Assembly (NCBI GenBank): GCA_948567375.1
Contig: OX419761.1
Coordinates: 37,610,243-37,674,242, forward strand
Direction: 5' to 3'
Origin: Lunularia cruciata
Taxonomy: Eukaryota > Streptophyta > Marchantiopsida > Lunulariales > Lunulariaceae
DNA: 64,000 bases
A model generated the notes under the pieces. That model was not told where the DNA came from. It was given only the letters and a program-made list of their open reading frames with translations, and did no database searches. The stretch's first letter is position 1. Each line of letters opens with the position of its first letter. Positions 1-12,687 of this stretch are shown piece after piece. Position numbers and translations under genes: made by a program.

Positions 1-525
1 GTCTGAGCGCTCAATGCAAAACGACGTCACTTTCAGGCTTAAAACGGATTGTGTTTGCCCGTAGCAGATACGCAAAACGTTGGAGAGTATGATGACAATG
101 AATGAGTTACTTGATACGGCCCGCGTTATAGAGTCAGGAATGATAGTTGCAAGCTCCAGAGAAAACACCTTCATTGAACTTGATTCAGATAGTTGTGAAT
201 TTAAACCTCACTCCTGGAACATACAGCCCTAGCTTCATAATATTCAAAGTGGGTGAAATGGTGATCTGCGCGTGTCACGGATATTTCAGAGGGAACTAGG
301 TTCACAGTGAAAGAGGCAGAATAGGCCACACCTAAAGATATTCCCTCTCATAGATTTTAGCCCTAGCACGCCTGAGCAGCGCGAGGTAGGGTGTGGCGAT
401 CATAAATCTTGCCTTGATTATGTAAACCTGGGACTTTAAGATGTAGAAGACGTGAGCTGTTCAGAAACTAATATTTGATTCAGAGGCAGAGTGCAGAAGG
501 TGAGAAAACAGAGGTACACTTGGTA
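1..525. other. Putative intron 1 of the DUF3755 gene
   Basis: This stretch lies downstream, on the minus strand, of the splice donor at 526-531. I looked on the minus strand for the next conserved block of a DUF3755 protein and found none, so the second exon should lie left of the window. No other feature is supported here. Confidence 0.45.
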
Positions 526-531
526 ACTCAC

Positions 532-854
532 TTGGTGAGGCCTTCATCAAGAGTGCACTGCTCCTCGGCGCTCCACTCGGCTGTGATCCCCGGGTCGTGC
601 AGCAATTGGAGCTGAAGGGGTGGAGGATCCGAAACGATGCTGTTGGTCCCATTTCCACTTCCATTAGTAGCGGAGCCATTTGGACGACTGATACCATTGT
701 TGCCACTGTTTATAGTCGTGGTAGTCGACTGACTCGAGGCTCCCTGCGCATTGCTGTTATACATGCTGCTATGATTCCCATTGACTGTCGGTGAGGGAGA
801 GGCTGCTACAATACCCGAATTGGTGTTAGAATTGTTTCCAACAGAGCCCGCCAT
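532..854 (-). CDS. DUF3755 (SANT/Myb-like) family protein, first coding exon, partial
   Basis: The exon gives 107 codons plus two bases of a split codon. The start is the ATG at 854-852; five further in-frame codons upstream begin with GTG and are not a plausible plant start. Residues 1-80 are low-complexity and rich in Asn, Ser, Thr and Gly. They are followed by a conserved block reading HDPGITAEWSAEEQ, which I recognise as the start of the DUF3755 domain in plant proteins. There the motif opens a Myb/SANT-like helix region. The frame stops just past the exon, but a strong donor (GTGAGT, minus strand, 531-526) follows the bases AA of a Lys codon, as expected for an exon ending inside the domain. 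The rest of the domain should be on exons left of the window. A nuclear, chromatin- or transcription-related role is inferred from the fold only; family function is not established. Recognition is firm, the exact start somewhat less so. Confidence 0.8.
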
Positions 855-1214
855 CTCCGAGCGGGCCACTCACACCCCTCTAAAGTGTTCCCATACGTCT
901 TTCATCATTTCTGGTTGCATCTACGATCACGTGCGGCGCGGCAGCTCACCCGAGCCGACCATGTAGAGACGTGTTGAGAAACTCTTTTCGGAGAAATCAA
1001 CTCGATGTCACGATGTCCTATTCCTCTTACTGTTAAACTTCTAATCGCCTGGATACATTCAGAAAAGTTTCCCGAGCCCGTTTGTATTCACGCCGTGATT
1101 CCACTCACAGAGGTTTAAGCTATTCTCAACATACTACACAGCACGCTGTCCGCATCCCTTCTAACGCTCAGACAAAATACAAGCTATTCTCTTCCTCCCT
1201 CCTCAACTGCGACG
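855..1214. promoter_or_regulatory. Candidate 5' leader / divergent intergenic region
   Basis: This 360-bp stretch separates the ATG of the minus-strand DUF3755 exon from the ATG of the possible plus-strand exon at 1215. Just before 1215 the plus strand is pyrimidine-rich, as plant 5' leaders often are. No TATA box is clear inside it. If both genes are real, they share this region head to head. Confidence 0.3.
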
Positions 1215-1492
1215 ATGCGCGCCATTTCGAAGCTCCTGACGGCAAAAATCTCCTCCTCTTCCTCTTCAAGCTGGTTGAAGAACTTCCGTGTTCTCTTTTC
1301 CTCCATCCCGACTCTTCCTCCTCCAATCTTTCCTCCCCTCCGCTATCCACGTCCTCCAGTAACCTCCAAGAATTCGCCTCCCCGTCCGTGCTGTCAAACA
1401 AACACAGAGCCGCTTCGACACGAAAGCCTCTCTTCGGCTACCTCAAACTTCCGATTCTCAATACAATCTGCCTGTTCTTCCACCTCCTCTCC
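1215..1492 (+). CDS. Possible first exon of an unidentified organelle-targeted protein
   Basis: An ATG at 1215 follows a CT-rich leader and opens 92 codons plus two bases. The frame runs up to a good donor, GTAAGAG, at 1493. The predicted N-terminus (MRAISKLLTAKISSSSSSSW) is rich in Ser, Arg and Lys, lacks acidic residues for the first 60 positions and is followed by a Pro-rich stretch. That composition fits a mitochondrial or plastid transit peptide. I do not recognise the protein and found no convincing second exon. CT-rich DNA can give such a peptide by chance, and a long 5' leader of the minus-strand DUF3755 gene could cover the same bases, so this is tentative. Confidence 0.3.
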
Positions 1493-1623
1493 GTAAGAGA
1501 AAAAATTGCTGCCAACTCTTTGTGATGATTCAAACGTGGACAGCAGCAGCGACTGTTGTTGTTTGAGCGGAGCGTCTACAAGAACGAGAGGGGGGAAGAA
1601 ACGGGCGAGATATTTCCCGGGCC

Positions 1624-1629
1624 TATATA
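1624..1629. promoter_or_regulatory. TATATA box candidate
   Basis: TATATA sits in a locally GC-rich setting (gggccTATATAcatt) and is palindromic, so the strand is ambiguous. On the minus strand it would serve a long-leader DUF3755 transcript. On the plus strand it would precede a GA-rich leader and an ATG at 1792 whose short frame meets a possible donor (AA|GTAAAC). Neither use can be proved here. Confidence 0.3.
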
Positions 1630-1829
1630 CATTACCCAGCGGTGTCCCGTCTCGACCCGACCCGACCAACACCAGCAACTTGAGAGAGAGAGCGAGAGCA
1701 AAAGAGGCAGCTGCGCCGGCCTCGCCTTCCGCCGTTCTTGTTTTCTTCGCTCTTTCTGGACGCCGACGTCAACTTCACCTCTCGACGAATAATGATGGGC
1801 GACAAAAGTAAACCCCTCTAAGTGGTCCT

Positions 1830-4800
1830 CGCTTCCCCCTTTCTGTGTGTTAGTTATTTCCTAGTGCTGCTTCAAAATTTTTGTCCCACTGAGGAATTCC
1901 AATCAAAATGCGAGGCACTAAGTTACTTCAGAGGGTACGGATTGGAATCGCTTAACAAACTAACTGCTATACGTGTTGCTTACATGATGACGAAGTGAGT
2001 ACCTGATGTACAACATTTGATTCAATTGAATTTGAACAAATGTTCAATACTGAATTCAGTAATTCCGTGCTAGGGGATTTTATGTGCACCAACTTTTGAT
2101 TGCAGAATTGAGACAAATATGAGTATGATCATGAGAGTGGGCAGTTACTTTAGCGTTAAAATTGCTAAAATTCCTCTTAACCTAAAGGATAAACTCGTCC
2201 ATATATTTCAAGATTGATGGATCGGAAGGGTATGGAGGGATCACATGAGACCTTTCAATTTTTATACTTATACAGTATGCCTAGAGTATACTTTATTTAG
2301 TGTCCAATTCTTGTCAAGGAGTTGAACTTCAGCATTGGCGATGTTGAGTTCATAGTATGGACTACAACTTCATTAGGTTTCGAAACTTTGCAAGTAAACC
2401 TGGAAATCCCAAAATCCTCGATTGTTACCTCTTTCTATATCCCGAGGACATAGCCTTTTGCTCGAAACCAGTCAAGGAACTCTCAGCCTAGTAGGGTAGC
2501 CCCGTGCATTTCAACAACTTCAATCGTCCAATTGCACCCTGCTGTAGTTTCCACCCTCCGTGCATTCAATGACATCCAGCGTCCCACTGGTTCAGTTTCA
2601 AGGCCCTCACTAATTCAATCGATACTTATTGGATGCCCTTTCTACTCGTTCAGTTTCAAGGCAACCAAAACTCAATCCTCAATAGTGGGATGCCGATCCT
2701 ATGCATCCAATAATGCAATTCAAAGGGTACTAGTGCTATTGATTTCAAAACTTTGGTGAGCGCAACAAGGAAGTTGGTAAGAAGCCTAATCCAGTGCTTA
2801 TTAAACCCTTTTATGATCGATATTGATATACAATAGGCTCATACATATTTGCCAACTAGACCCCATTTTAGTATATCAATTCACGAGACAGGAGAGAGGA
2901 GAGCGCTCAGACGTGACGAAACATGAGACCCTTCCAGTTCCGATATTTTAGAGAACTTCACGGCAAAAGAGTAAAGTTGACGTGGTTAACTCTCAAGGAC
3001 CTACTGTATGTTTATCGCCGCCTCCCGGTTTCGATGACAGACATTACCGGGGCAGCACGTAGGTAGGAGGAGATTCAATAGTTCTACAGCCGATCTCCTG
3101 TATCCGTATCCCATATAAGTGTTGCGCTCACACATATACCGCGCAGATCGCCTCCGCCGTTAGGGGCAGACAATTGAAACAATCTAGTCCGCATATATGC
3201 AACCCCGTATCCTACAAAGTGACCCTCAAATGCCGATGTGGAATACGGCCGTATACCGCTCAAAAAGCCCCTGTAACAGATACATGACGAAGTTTCTGCC
3301 GGGGGGAAGTATGGTGGGTTTCTCCGGCGCCGGCGGAGTGGACTCGGCGTTAGTTCTCATGGGAATAGGCGCCGCTGTTCACGAGTGCAGTACAGTGTTA
3401 TAATTGGGCCCACTCGTCTTCCCTCCTCAGTCCAGTCATTCTCCTCTGCTGCTTTACCTTCTTTTAGATACCACTGTTTCTGGAAAAACTTTGCAAAACA
3501 GCCTACCCTTTTACTCGTGAAGTCATGTGTGACACTGGTTTTACTCTCTCTATTTTCGACGGCATCTGGAAAGCGATCTTCGAGTACCTTTCTCTGAGAG
3601 CATCTCCTCTGGGCTCAACGTTTTAAGCCCTGAGAGATCTTCTATCTGTAGCCTTTCATGAAAATCTCGTGTTCCCTCATTCGCGCAAATGGTGTCGGAT
3701 GCCAAGCTGAAATGCTTGACAAATTTCTCACATTTGTCGTACTGCAGATGACACGAGCTTAGTAACCTGTTTTGGTGCAATCCGGCCTGAAGTTGGTCTT
3801 GGTTGTTGTTTCTGACCTAGCATTGTACAAAACCTACAAGACGTAAGGTATAGGTAGTCTCCTCTTTGATGGTCAACTATATGCACTGCAGCACTATGGT
3901 GAGACATACCGTTGCAGTTTGGAAACATGTTCATGTTTATCACCCTCGATCGAGCACCTCTTGGAGCCGGAAAACTTCTGGAGAAGCTGAACGTGAGACG
4001 AATAGTGGGGGTTGAATCCAGAAGACTTAGTAGTAGTAGAAGTATCCGATTCTGGCTGGCGATGCCCTACTTACGCAAGTCATACTACGTACTTTATTTA
4101 GGCGGAGTATAAATATTGCAGAAGGATACAAGAGGGAATGAGGAATTGACACCTTCTAAACTTTAACCTATCCAAAATATCTAGCACTGAAAACCGCTGA
4201 ACGGTATTACTAACCTGAATTTGACGAAGTCTGGAAGAGTTCTCCTTTACACTCAATGTCAGAAGCGAACGTCAACTTTAAGGTCTAGATCCGAACCTTG
4301 AAGGTTTCCGAGTGTCCACCCTAGCGGATCCCGAATCCTGTTGATTACATGCCCAAGTAACACGAGCGGCGTGTAATTAAATGCACATACAGTTCAGACA
4401 TAATTTGGATTGTTTTGTGGGGTAAAGGTCGTGCATTAGAAGCACACCACTGGTTACCCCTGACCCTGCAACACTGTATGTCGAGATCTTTCTCATTGAT
4501 TCAAGTATTCACTTATCACACGCGGTAGCCTTTCTCAATTTAAGTATTCACTTAAACCCTTCTCAGGACTAAGTGTGTTACATATAAAAGATGTTATTCA
4601 GTCGTCCCCGATGTGTATCTGGGGGGATTTGTACAGCTCTAGATATGGACCCAGAGTAGAGCTGTAGATATGGATTCTGAATAGTCATCGAGAGTGGAAT
4701 TTCAAGAAGGTTACATGTTTAACAACAGCGCATAGTCATCGACAATTTTCCACCCAGTGCACCTGCTGTCACCATCTTGTGATAGCGTCTACCTGACAGC

Positions 4801-5747
4801 AGGTTTTACTTGTCCTTAAGCTAAATATTGAGAGGCTGAAGAGTAATAACACGGAGGTCTAAAAACATATCTTCGGTGCGTGGACTCAGGTCTTGACGAG
4901 CCCTAGTGAACCCTGGAGACGAAGTATGTGAGTCCATTCGTACGTCTAATTTAAATTGCGTAAGCTTGTTCTCAGCAGCTATAAGAGAAGGTGTATACTT
5001 GAGATATATAGCACCTATCCTAGAGGTAGATCGATCAACTCTGCCTAGCGCATCGCTTGCTTCACAACTTAAAAAGCGAGGCATGGAAGGTGAGCTTTCC
5101 AGAAACGTCAATGTCGCTTTACAATGCTGATTCTGCACTGCGCGGGGCCAACACTTAATGCGCAAAGAATCCACTTGTGATGGAATTTTGGACTATACCT
5201 GGTTACTTTACAAACAGCTAGAGTACAATATCTCCAACAATATCCAAATAACGATCGCGGTGGAATGGAAGGGACCAGATGATCATTATTTCTAACCAGG
5301 GTGAGCGACTTCATGGTAAAGTCGAAAGAGCACTCAAAGATGAAAGGATAGGCATCTTTATACTCCACATCACTTTTTATCAAAACAACTTGTATTGAAT
5401 ATGTTACTTGGTTAGATCAGATTTTTCTCGTGTTTTCAATCATTTGGCTGGGCACTTATTGTATCAATGATTCGTTTTGGCATCTGCAGACACCTTTTAA
5501 GTATTTGCAAAACATAATAGTAACAATAAGCTTCAAATAATAAGTTAAAACCTAATGAAGCTCCTCTTCTTTTTTGGTTTCATACTGTCAACCTACGTTC
5601 CCTACGTGTAAGGTTTTCCAGTCTATCATCGTTAACACTTAACCTTCGCCAGACTTTTTGGACATGTTCTCATACGAGTTCCAACTCCATCTCTCGTTTA
5701 CAAGCACCTGAAAAGCTAGAGCATAACTGGCAATGGGTCAATTCATT
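1830..5747. other. Unassigned, mainly non-coding
   Basis: I see only short open frames without recognisable motifs or consistent codon use. 2550-2700 contains a diverged internal repeat around TTCAGTTTCAAGG. 3290-3400 is locally GC-rich and opens a Gly-rich frame, but it lacks good splice sites. No gene is supported. Confidence 0.5.
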
Positions 5748-5839
5748 AAAATTTCACAAGCCATGGATTTGGACAGGGGCAAGACTAATTTACATACTTT
5801 AGTCTTGCCCCTGTCCAAATCCATGGCATGTGAAATTTT
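5748..5839. repeat. Near-perfect inverted repeat (fold-back; possible pre-miRNA or MITE remnant)
   Basis: The inner arms 5761-5788 and 5799-5826 are perfectly complementary over 28 bp and begin CCATGGATTTGG. The loop is 10 nt. After a 2-nt mismatch, outer arms of 11 bp (AAAATTTCACA at 5748-5758, complement at 5829-5839) continue the stem. The total is 39 paired bases with one internal 2x2 bulge. The arms are more GC-rich than the flanks. Similarity does not extend beyond the stem, and I see no clear target-site duplication. A young inverted duplication, a small MITE or a microRNA precursor would all fit. Confidence 0.75.
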
Positions 5840-6329
5840 CAAGTTTTAGTCAAGCTAAATTGATGATCTCTATTTTGCATTTCCGTAGAAGATCTATAAA
5901 TTTTAGTACGATCAAGAAAATAAAAATTGCTAACGTTGACAATAACAGCCCTCTGCTTTTTCAAATGCCAGAAATGAATGCTATTTTGAACAACTCCGAC
6001 AAAACTATCTACGGTAGTACATGTAAGTAGGAATCATTACGGGTTGGTCGATCTATTTCGGGGAAAGAAGTCAGTATAACTTCTGGCTTCTAACTTCGGG
6101 ATAAAATCAATGCAATTCATTTGCAAATGAAATTTATATAAATAGTATGATCTTTTTGATGAGTAAACCGTACGTATACACTATTTGGACCCCTCCTAAG
6201 TCTCACGTTTTCGAGTCAAGCTGGCTACAAAGGACTTTTGTACATGAGAGTAACCCAGCAAACATGTTCCGACAAGACGTTTATTACTTTACTCTAATTG
6301 AAGATAATTCTTACTTGACTTGGCTTACT

Positions 6330-6376
6330 CTAAAATATATTCAGTATCCATTGCATGGACACTGAATATATTTTAG
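6330..6376. repeat. Second short fold-back
   Basis: Arms 6330-6350 and 6356-6376 are 21 bp each with one mismatch and enclose a 5-nt loop. The stem is AT-rich (CTAAAATATATTCAGT) and unrelated in sequence to the fold-back 500 bp upstream. It could be a hairpin RNA or simply a small inverted duplication. Confidence 0.65.
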
Positions 6377-7268
6377 TGAGCTGTGACGGTGATAAGTAAG
6401 AAGACTATAATGTATTGTCATTTTATCTATGACCTGGTATTCATGATCGCACACCGTCCTTTAATAATTTACTGCAGGAGTATGTGTTCACCAGCGTTGA
6501 GTTATGTCATAGGTCATGGAAATGGTGGGTTAAACATGACGTATACGACAGCAACAAGGAACAATAATTTAGTTCTTGGTTGGTAAATAAAAATCCTCAT
6601 TTTTCTAAAGGACCTAAGTAATCAATATTGTCAAATTTTATATTTGTGAGGAAAACTATTCTATGTCTACCTAAAAAAAAGACTTAAATAACAAATTTCA
6701 CCTTAAAGCAAAATCTATTGATAAAATCAATTATTTGTAAGAAATGCGAAGATGTTATGTGCTTTCTTTTGCATATTTACCTACATCATAAAACTTGAGT
6801 ACCAAAAGGAAACTAATAATATTTTGAAAAATTTGACAAAGTTTAATATTTCATTTTTATAAAACAAAATATTTTAGATCAACTATTCCATACATGTCTC
6901 TTTGTCCTCAACTTTGGCTTTCAAGAACCCCATATTTGAAAAATGCCTAAAAATCTTGATTTTATGACTTGATCAAAATAAAAATAAAAATATTGTACCA
7001 AAGCGTGATTGACATAGCTCTCCCTCTTCAACCCTAGGCTTCAAAGAATACCACCTTTTAAAATTAAACTTGAAAAAGAAAGACAGTCTAGCTAGGTATA
7101 TGAAAGCTAGATAGCTACTACATAAGGCAAACCTAAGACCCTTGTACATAACATAGTTTTACTTCTCTTGAAATAAATAGTAATAATATGGAAGAGAAGA
7201 TGAACGCTTTTAATACCTTTGCTTCTTCCTTTATGCATAAAATTAGTCTTTCTCACATTAATATTTAA
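6377..7268. other. AT-rich, no feature seen
   Basis: AT-rich DNA with short open frames only. No coding, RNA or repeat feature is supported. Confidence 0.5.
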
Positions 7269-8012
7269 TTATTTAATATTAGTAAGGTATACTAGATTAT
7301 TAGATATTAAGGAAACCACTCTTTTTAACCGCACATCTAGATTGGCACTCACCATCTCCATCTTCTTCTGCTGTAGGAACACCAACAATGGACACATGAC
7401 TTTAGACAGATTCTCCACTCCTTCACATATCTTGTCCTCGGTTTGGCTTTTGTCTTCATCTTTCCGCCACTCTACTTCTTGCACCTTACTCCAAAGTCGT
7501 GATCTTTGTACCTTCAAGGTTTCTCCATCCGTGCTTTCCTCCTCTTCCGCAACAACTTTGTTGGGGCTTACCTTGGCTAAGGGCATACTATTTTTCATTC
7601 TGGCAGTTCATGGTCGTACCATGACTTCCTCTTCCTTCTTCATCTCACTTCCTCTTTCAATCTTAGAGACTTTTGGACTCGTCTTCCCTGCATCCACCAT
7701 TGGCCTTTGGGTTTGCTGAACCTCCACCTCGCCTTCACTGCCACTACTCAATTCTTCACTTCATAGGGTGAAGTATTCTTCTTCTCCTGACGCTTCTCCC
7801 TTTGATCCGGTTTCTCCTTTGGACTCGTCTTTGGATTCCAACGTTGATTCCTTCATTTTCACCATCACTACCGTTGGGTTAAGCTTTGGCACCTTTTGGG
7901 GCTGAATTGTCACAAAGAAAATATGAGTATTTATTCTCTTTGAGCATTGACCTCTATTTAAAAGTATGATATATTTGTTTGACAAGGATGGAAAAGCCAA
8001 AAATGATAACAT
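7269..8012 (-). pseudogene. Degenerate Glu/Lys/Ser-rich reading frame, unknown family
   Basis: Two minus-strand open segments (8012-7761 and 7598-7269) and the stretch between them read as one hydrophilic protein broken by stops. It contains acidic/basic runs such as ESKDESKGETGSKGEASGEE and later VAEEEESTDGETLKVQ. The composition is unlike random translation of this AT-rich DNA. It suggests a disordered linker or a gag-like segment of an old element. A similar character is seen at 13.07-13.36 kb on the same strand, so both may derive from one repeat family. No catalytic motif is visible and no function can be given. Confidence 0.3.
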
Positions 8013-9570
8013 TCAATTTTTTGCTGCAAAGCAATCATATACACTTAGTAGAATATTACCAAAAAAAATTAAACTACAAGTTATATATATGCAATATTAA
8101 AAATAAGTTTTATTTATTTGATGGAGATATAGAAATTAAATTTATAATTTAATTTACTTCAGAAAAATATAATAATCTATAAATAAGCAGGATTTTTTTC
8201 ATAAAATAGGAGCTACAAATGATAAAGACTAAAATAAGGACTTAACAAAACAAGTTACCCAAGAAATAGAAAAGTCTACTCAAGGAAGTGGTTAAATCTA
8301 GTTTTGATCACACAGAGAAAAAGTAGTAAAGGCTTCATATAAAGTCTAAATCAGATGCGAGGGAAGATGTGTATGAGCTAAGGAGCGGCATTCTTCAACC
8401 AGTATTTCAATGAAAATGTTCAGTATCATGTTAAATTTTTCTTCTATACGTTAAATATAAAATAAAAAAAAATAAAAAAATGAACACGAGTTAGAAACAT
8501 GAACATCAACAAACTAGTTCCTCTAGAAGTAGTAGAAGATACACAATAAGGTTTAAATCTAGGTTTGATACTATAGAAGGAAATTTAGTAGAAATTTGTA
8601 TGAAGTGCTTTTTGAGGTGAGATTATATAATACTTACGATATGCATTTATTCACATACACGGTTTATGATAAATTTTTAATTTCTTTAGAATATTCCTAT
8701 TTTGGTAAATATTTTGATGAAAGTCGGTATTTAGCATAAGAGTTGTCATGTTTGACCTACGATATGCAAATCGTGGCAAGCTCTGCTGAAGTATATTTTG
8801 TAAAAATAATTAATTTTTCCAATATCGGACTCAAATAATTGAATTTTCCATGAAATCTTATATATCAATGTGAAAAGAAGATTTAAGAGACAATTTTAAA
8901 TTTTTTGATAAAAGTACCATAAGAATTAAAAAATAGAAGAGAAAATAATTATGAAATTTATTCATTCTGCAAAATTCACCATAATTATGGATGTAATTCT
9001 TATACCTGTCAAAATCTGAATAGTTAAAAAAGCTTCAAAAATCTGCAAAAGGTAAGACACGTTCTTGCACGTTGAATTTGTTAGTTGTTGTTGCGAGCGG
9101 TTGTTCAAGACGATATTTCTAAGGTTTTGAACGGAAACTAAGAATCGATATAAGCAATAATGTAAATGAGACCTTTCGTATACGAGGTCCAACTGCTTAC
9201 AGACCTTGATATTTATTCGACGATGTTTTAACTCGAGCTTGAACGCATACGATGATAGTTCGTTCAACTTCGGGAGCAAAATTCTGCGATTTGGTTCAGT
9301 ATGACAGCTATCATCACAGCGCGCTTTAGAACATGAGGTGCGTAGTACAATCGTTCGTGGTGTTAATTACCTCATCTGTTTACATAGGGCAAACATATTC
9401 AACGTCATGAAGAGTAAAGGAGGACGTTGTATAGTTTATGAGGCCTAGATAAGGGCGTTATGGGACATGTTTAGCCCCTGAAGTTTATGAATTCAGAATG
9501 GGATTATTTACTTGAACGCGGATCCAAAGCGGATTGTCATTTATAAGCGCGATTTATTTAATATTACCCT
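8013..9570. other. AT-rich intergenic DNA
   Basis: High A+T with homopolymer A and T runs and no supported gene. The minus-strand frame at 9279-8962 has no recognisable motif. Confidence 0.5.
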
Positions 9571-12500
9571 AATACTTAACTAAAAACACTTGGGTTCCAA
9601 GGCGCAGGATACCCTGCTGCTATACAAGGAATTACCCGGGGACGGGCGAGACCGGAAAGAAAATGCATGACCAATATTGTACAAGCTATCCTTGCAGACA
9701 GTGGTACAATTACACAGCACCTGTCTACTAATGCCATGGGAATCCCGAAGCCGTTTCGAGAGAAGTACACGCATGAACTAGACAAGAACTCATCCATTCA
9801 TTGTCCAGAACCCAAATAAAAATTTGGGGGTTTGGAGTTCTTCGTCCACTTTTCTTATCATGCATTGGGCTCGTAGTTGTGCTCCTCTTTGGGTCAAGAC
9901 GGAAACCAAAGCTCCTTCTAAGCGTAGTGACAGAACTACCAACTGAATATCCCAAAGCCAAGCTCCCAAAAGTTTTAGTCTTCGTGTGAGAAATGTCCCC
10001 CCAGGTCATCAAGAACGTCAGTTTTAATGCGCCCGCATTTTGTTATCCTGTTTGTGGAAATCATCACCGGATTAGTGATGGTCCATTATCCCACTCCCGG
10101 TCTCCGGATCCACTCTGTAGCAAAGTTCTTGGCTGAGTCCAGACCGCCAAACATTGGGAACAGATATGGTTTGTTGGGATCAACTCCCACTTTCAAGTTC
10201 AGCCAGCGCAGTAGCACAACTTTCGCGTGGAGTCATCTCCTTCGTGGGACCACTTAATGGAGGAGCACCCCGCTTTGCTCGTGGCTGCAACGAGGATGAA
10301 CTGGGAAAACCCGATGCTCTGAGTGGACATCGGCTCCCACGGGGGCATGAGTATCCTCGGAATCGAGTAAAGGAAACTTGGCTGGCACGGTTCATCGAGT
10401 TTCCGATACTAGATTCCCATTCTTTTGAAATGAACAAAGCGTTAACACCTCTTAGCTAGGAGGTGATCAACCTGATAACACACTTGTCTTCTGCGCACAA
10501 TGTAATCCCAGTATGCAGAGCTTGCATCTTTATGTGGATAATTTGGACTCACAGGCACCGTAATCCACATGGCTTCTGGATTAGGGTTATAGTGCAGCTG
10601 CCTGACTTTTAGCGGGCCTCAAGGAACAGTGAATCATCATTTGTCGATGTGTACAAGCAGCTCAGATCCTTGTACTTGTCATTAGAAGTATGAATTCTGT
10701 ATTCGCGCGGAGATGGATCATGCCCAAGACGCTTGGGCTGCAAATAAATCCCAGGTCAGACCATTTTAATGCAATGAAGCTTGGCACAGTAAGACACAGT
10801 GCGGTGCATATGCAAGAGCTCGGCGTAAGAGTTGATAAAATTGCAGGTGACGGAAACAGATCGTCGGGATGTAGTGGGTTTGAGGATCCAAGCCAACTTA
10901 ACTTCTGCATGACATCATCTATGTCCTTCCTGTCGTCATTTAGGTGTTTTATTTTGGTCAATGACTCTCTCAATGTATATCGTCAATAGTGGTGGATTCA
11001 CTAAATCCGCTTCAAAAAGGGATCTCTGGATTAATTCGTGCAACTATTTCGCAGCTCCTCCAATACAGGTAGATCTCCTCCTTCTACGAAATGCGGTGGA
11101 GGGTTTGAGATCGCAATCTGTCTCTTCCAAGGTGATCATGAGTGCAGGCACTGCAAGGCTACAGTGCAGGTCTTTGGCCACATGTAGCCTTTGTTTGCTG
11201 AAGGGATGCAGCTCATAACTTCTCTCTTGATAGCAGCCGTTGCTTCAGTTCTGGGTGCTAGATCGACTCAGCTTCAGCCTCTAGCTTTTACCACATCCCC
11301 GAGCAGTCTCACCAGGTTCAGATGACACTTTGATGAAAATTTCCTTGTTCCTATTTCCTGAATTTGCGTACGTTGTGTCTTGATCTCAGCATCTCGACGG
11401 AGTCAGAAACAGCCGAGGGACAGTAGTTCAGATCTAGGCGTGACCCGTCGAAAGATTTATGATCACAAAGAACCCCGTGATCCTTACGTCCGACGAGGTT
11501 GAGATCTGAAGGAATCCTCGTAGTACTTCCTACCCCGATCTCTCGAAGGAAAAATTCAGCAAATGATTGGCCAGAGGTCCACTGTACAATTCTGAGTGTA
11601 GACTCCTAGACGATGCAATTCTTCCAAATTTATGCCAAACCTCACGCCAACCGAATTCTTAGACAACAATGATACCAGCTGAAATTGTCCGTAAAACCTA
11701 GTTTAACTGCTTTCACCGGTTTGAGCCCGTCACTCACCGAACCCCTAACTCACTCAGCTAAACTAAAAACCCGTAGACAGACAGTCGTAACAGGCCGTAA
11801 GAGTGCCAAAGCAACTGAAAGACGAGGCGTTTTGTGTGAACGACACCGTATATCAACTGCCATGCCATCGTCCGCAGCTGATGCGCGAGCCTATAAAATA
11901 TGATATTATCTCATGGATGCTGTAGAGGGCCACCGTCATTTAGGAGGAACGTAATTCAACTGGTCTATTGCCTCATGGTGATCAGCCACAATAGGGTTTC
12001 AGATATAGTTGTACGAAGCTCATTATTTCTCATTAATTTTCATATAGATTATTATCCTGTATTGACTAAATCGGTGAAGCTTTGTATATTTTCATATAGT
12101 GTAAATAATATAATTCAATTTTTATTTATTTAAATAAGGGAACTGATATTTACCACACGTTTTCTATGTTTCTACCATCTCCCATGTTAGATTACACTTC
12201 CTTTCAAGGAGGAGAATTCTAAATTAGCACCACTCTCTTTTCCAGTAAGGGGATTTATTGTCAACTCAACCATCTCATTTTGACGTCTCCCAAACGATTC
12301 AATTTCCAAGGAATACAACTAGCAATATATATCTATGTACGAAAGATTGTCCAAACTCATGCTCGGCTACGCTGAAAAGAAGAATGGTATAAATGTTGAA
12401 AATTGACTGCCACATAGTATCAGCTTGATTCATCCATGTGATATTAGTATCCGGACGAGCTCCAGAGCACCTGGAGCCGCTAGATGCCTAATTTCGCCTA

Positions 12501-12687
12501 GACATTTTTGAGAATTCAATGCTAAATTGGGGAGGGATGTGAAAATTGTGTTAATTTAGAATTCCACAAGTTGAAAAGAGTTGTAATCTAACAATGTCAA
12601 ACTTGAATATAATGTGAAAATATAGAAAATGAACATGTAAAGATTGATTCTCTTTTTTAATTATACTTATTGGTACTTCTCGGTAAG
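9571..12687. other. More GC-balanced unassigned region
   Basis: From about 9.57 to 11.9 kb the base composition is clearly less AT-rich than the neighbouring DNA. Both strands carry overlapping open frames of 60-103 codons, for example 9801-9989 plus, 10437-10180 minus and 10690-10989 plus. None shows a known domain, and no pair is joined by convincing splice sites. It could hold exons of a gene I do not recognise. The change in composition is the only positive signal. Confidence 0.35.

Noticed and set aside
461..706. Minus-strand 81-codon frame
   Set aside because: Shadow of the DUF3755 exon in another frame.
1082..1525. 147-codon plus-strand frame overlapping the candidate exon at 1215
   Set aside because: It is the product of a CT-rich stretch with no domain, and it runs through the good donor at 1493.
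3197..3403. Gly-rich plus-strand frame with GFSGAGG and GIGAAVHE
   Set aside because: Locally GC-rich but no known domain, and no good acceptor or donor flanks it; not enough to call an exon.
10180..10459. Overlapping frames on both strands in a GC-richer patch
   Set aside because: Neither strand shows a known motif; overlapping frames are expected at this composition.
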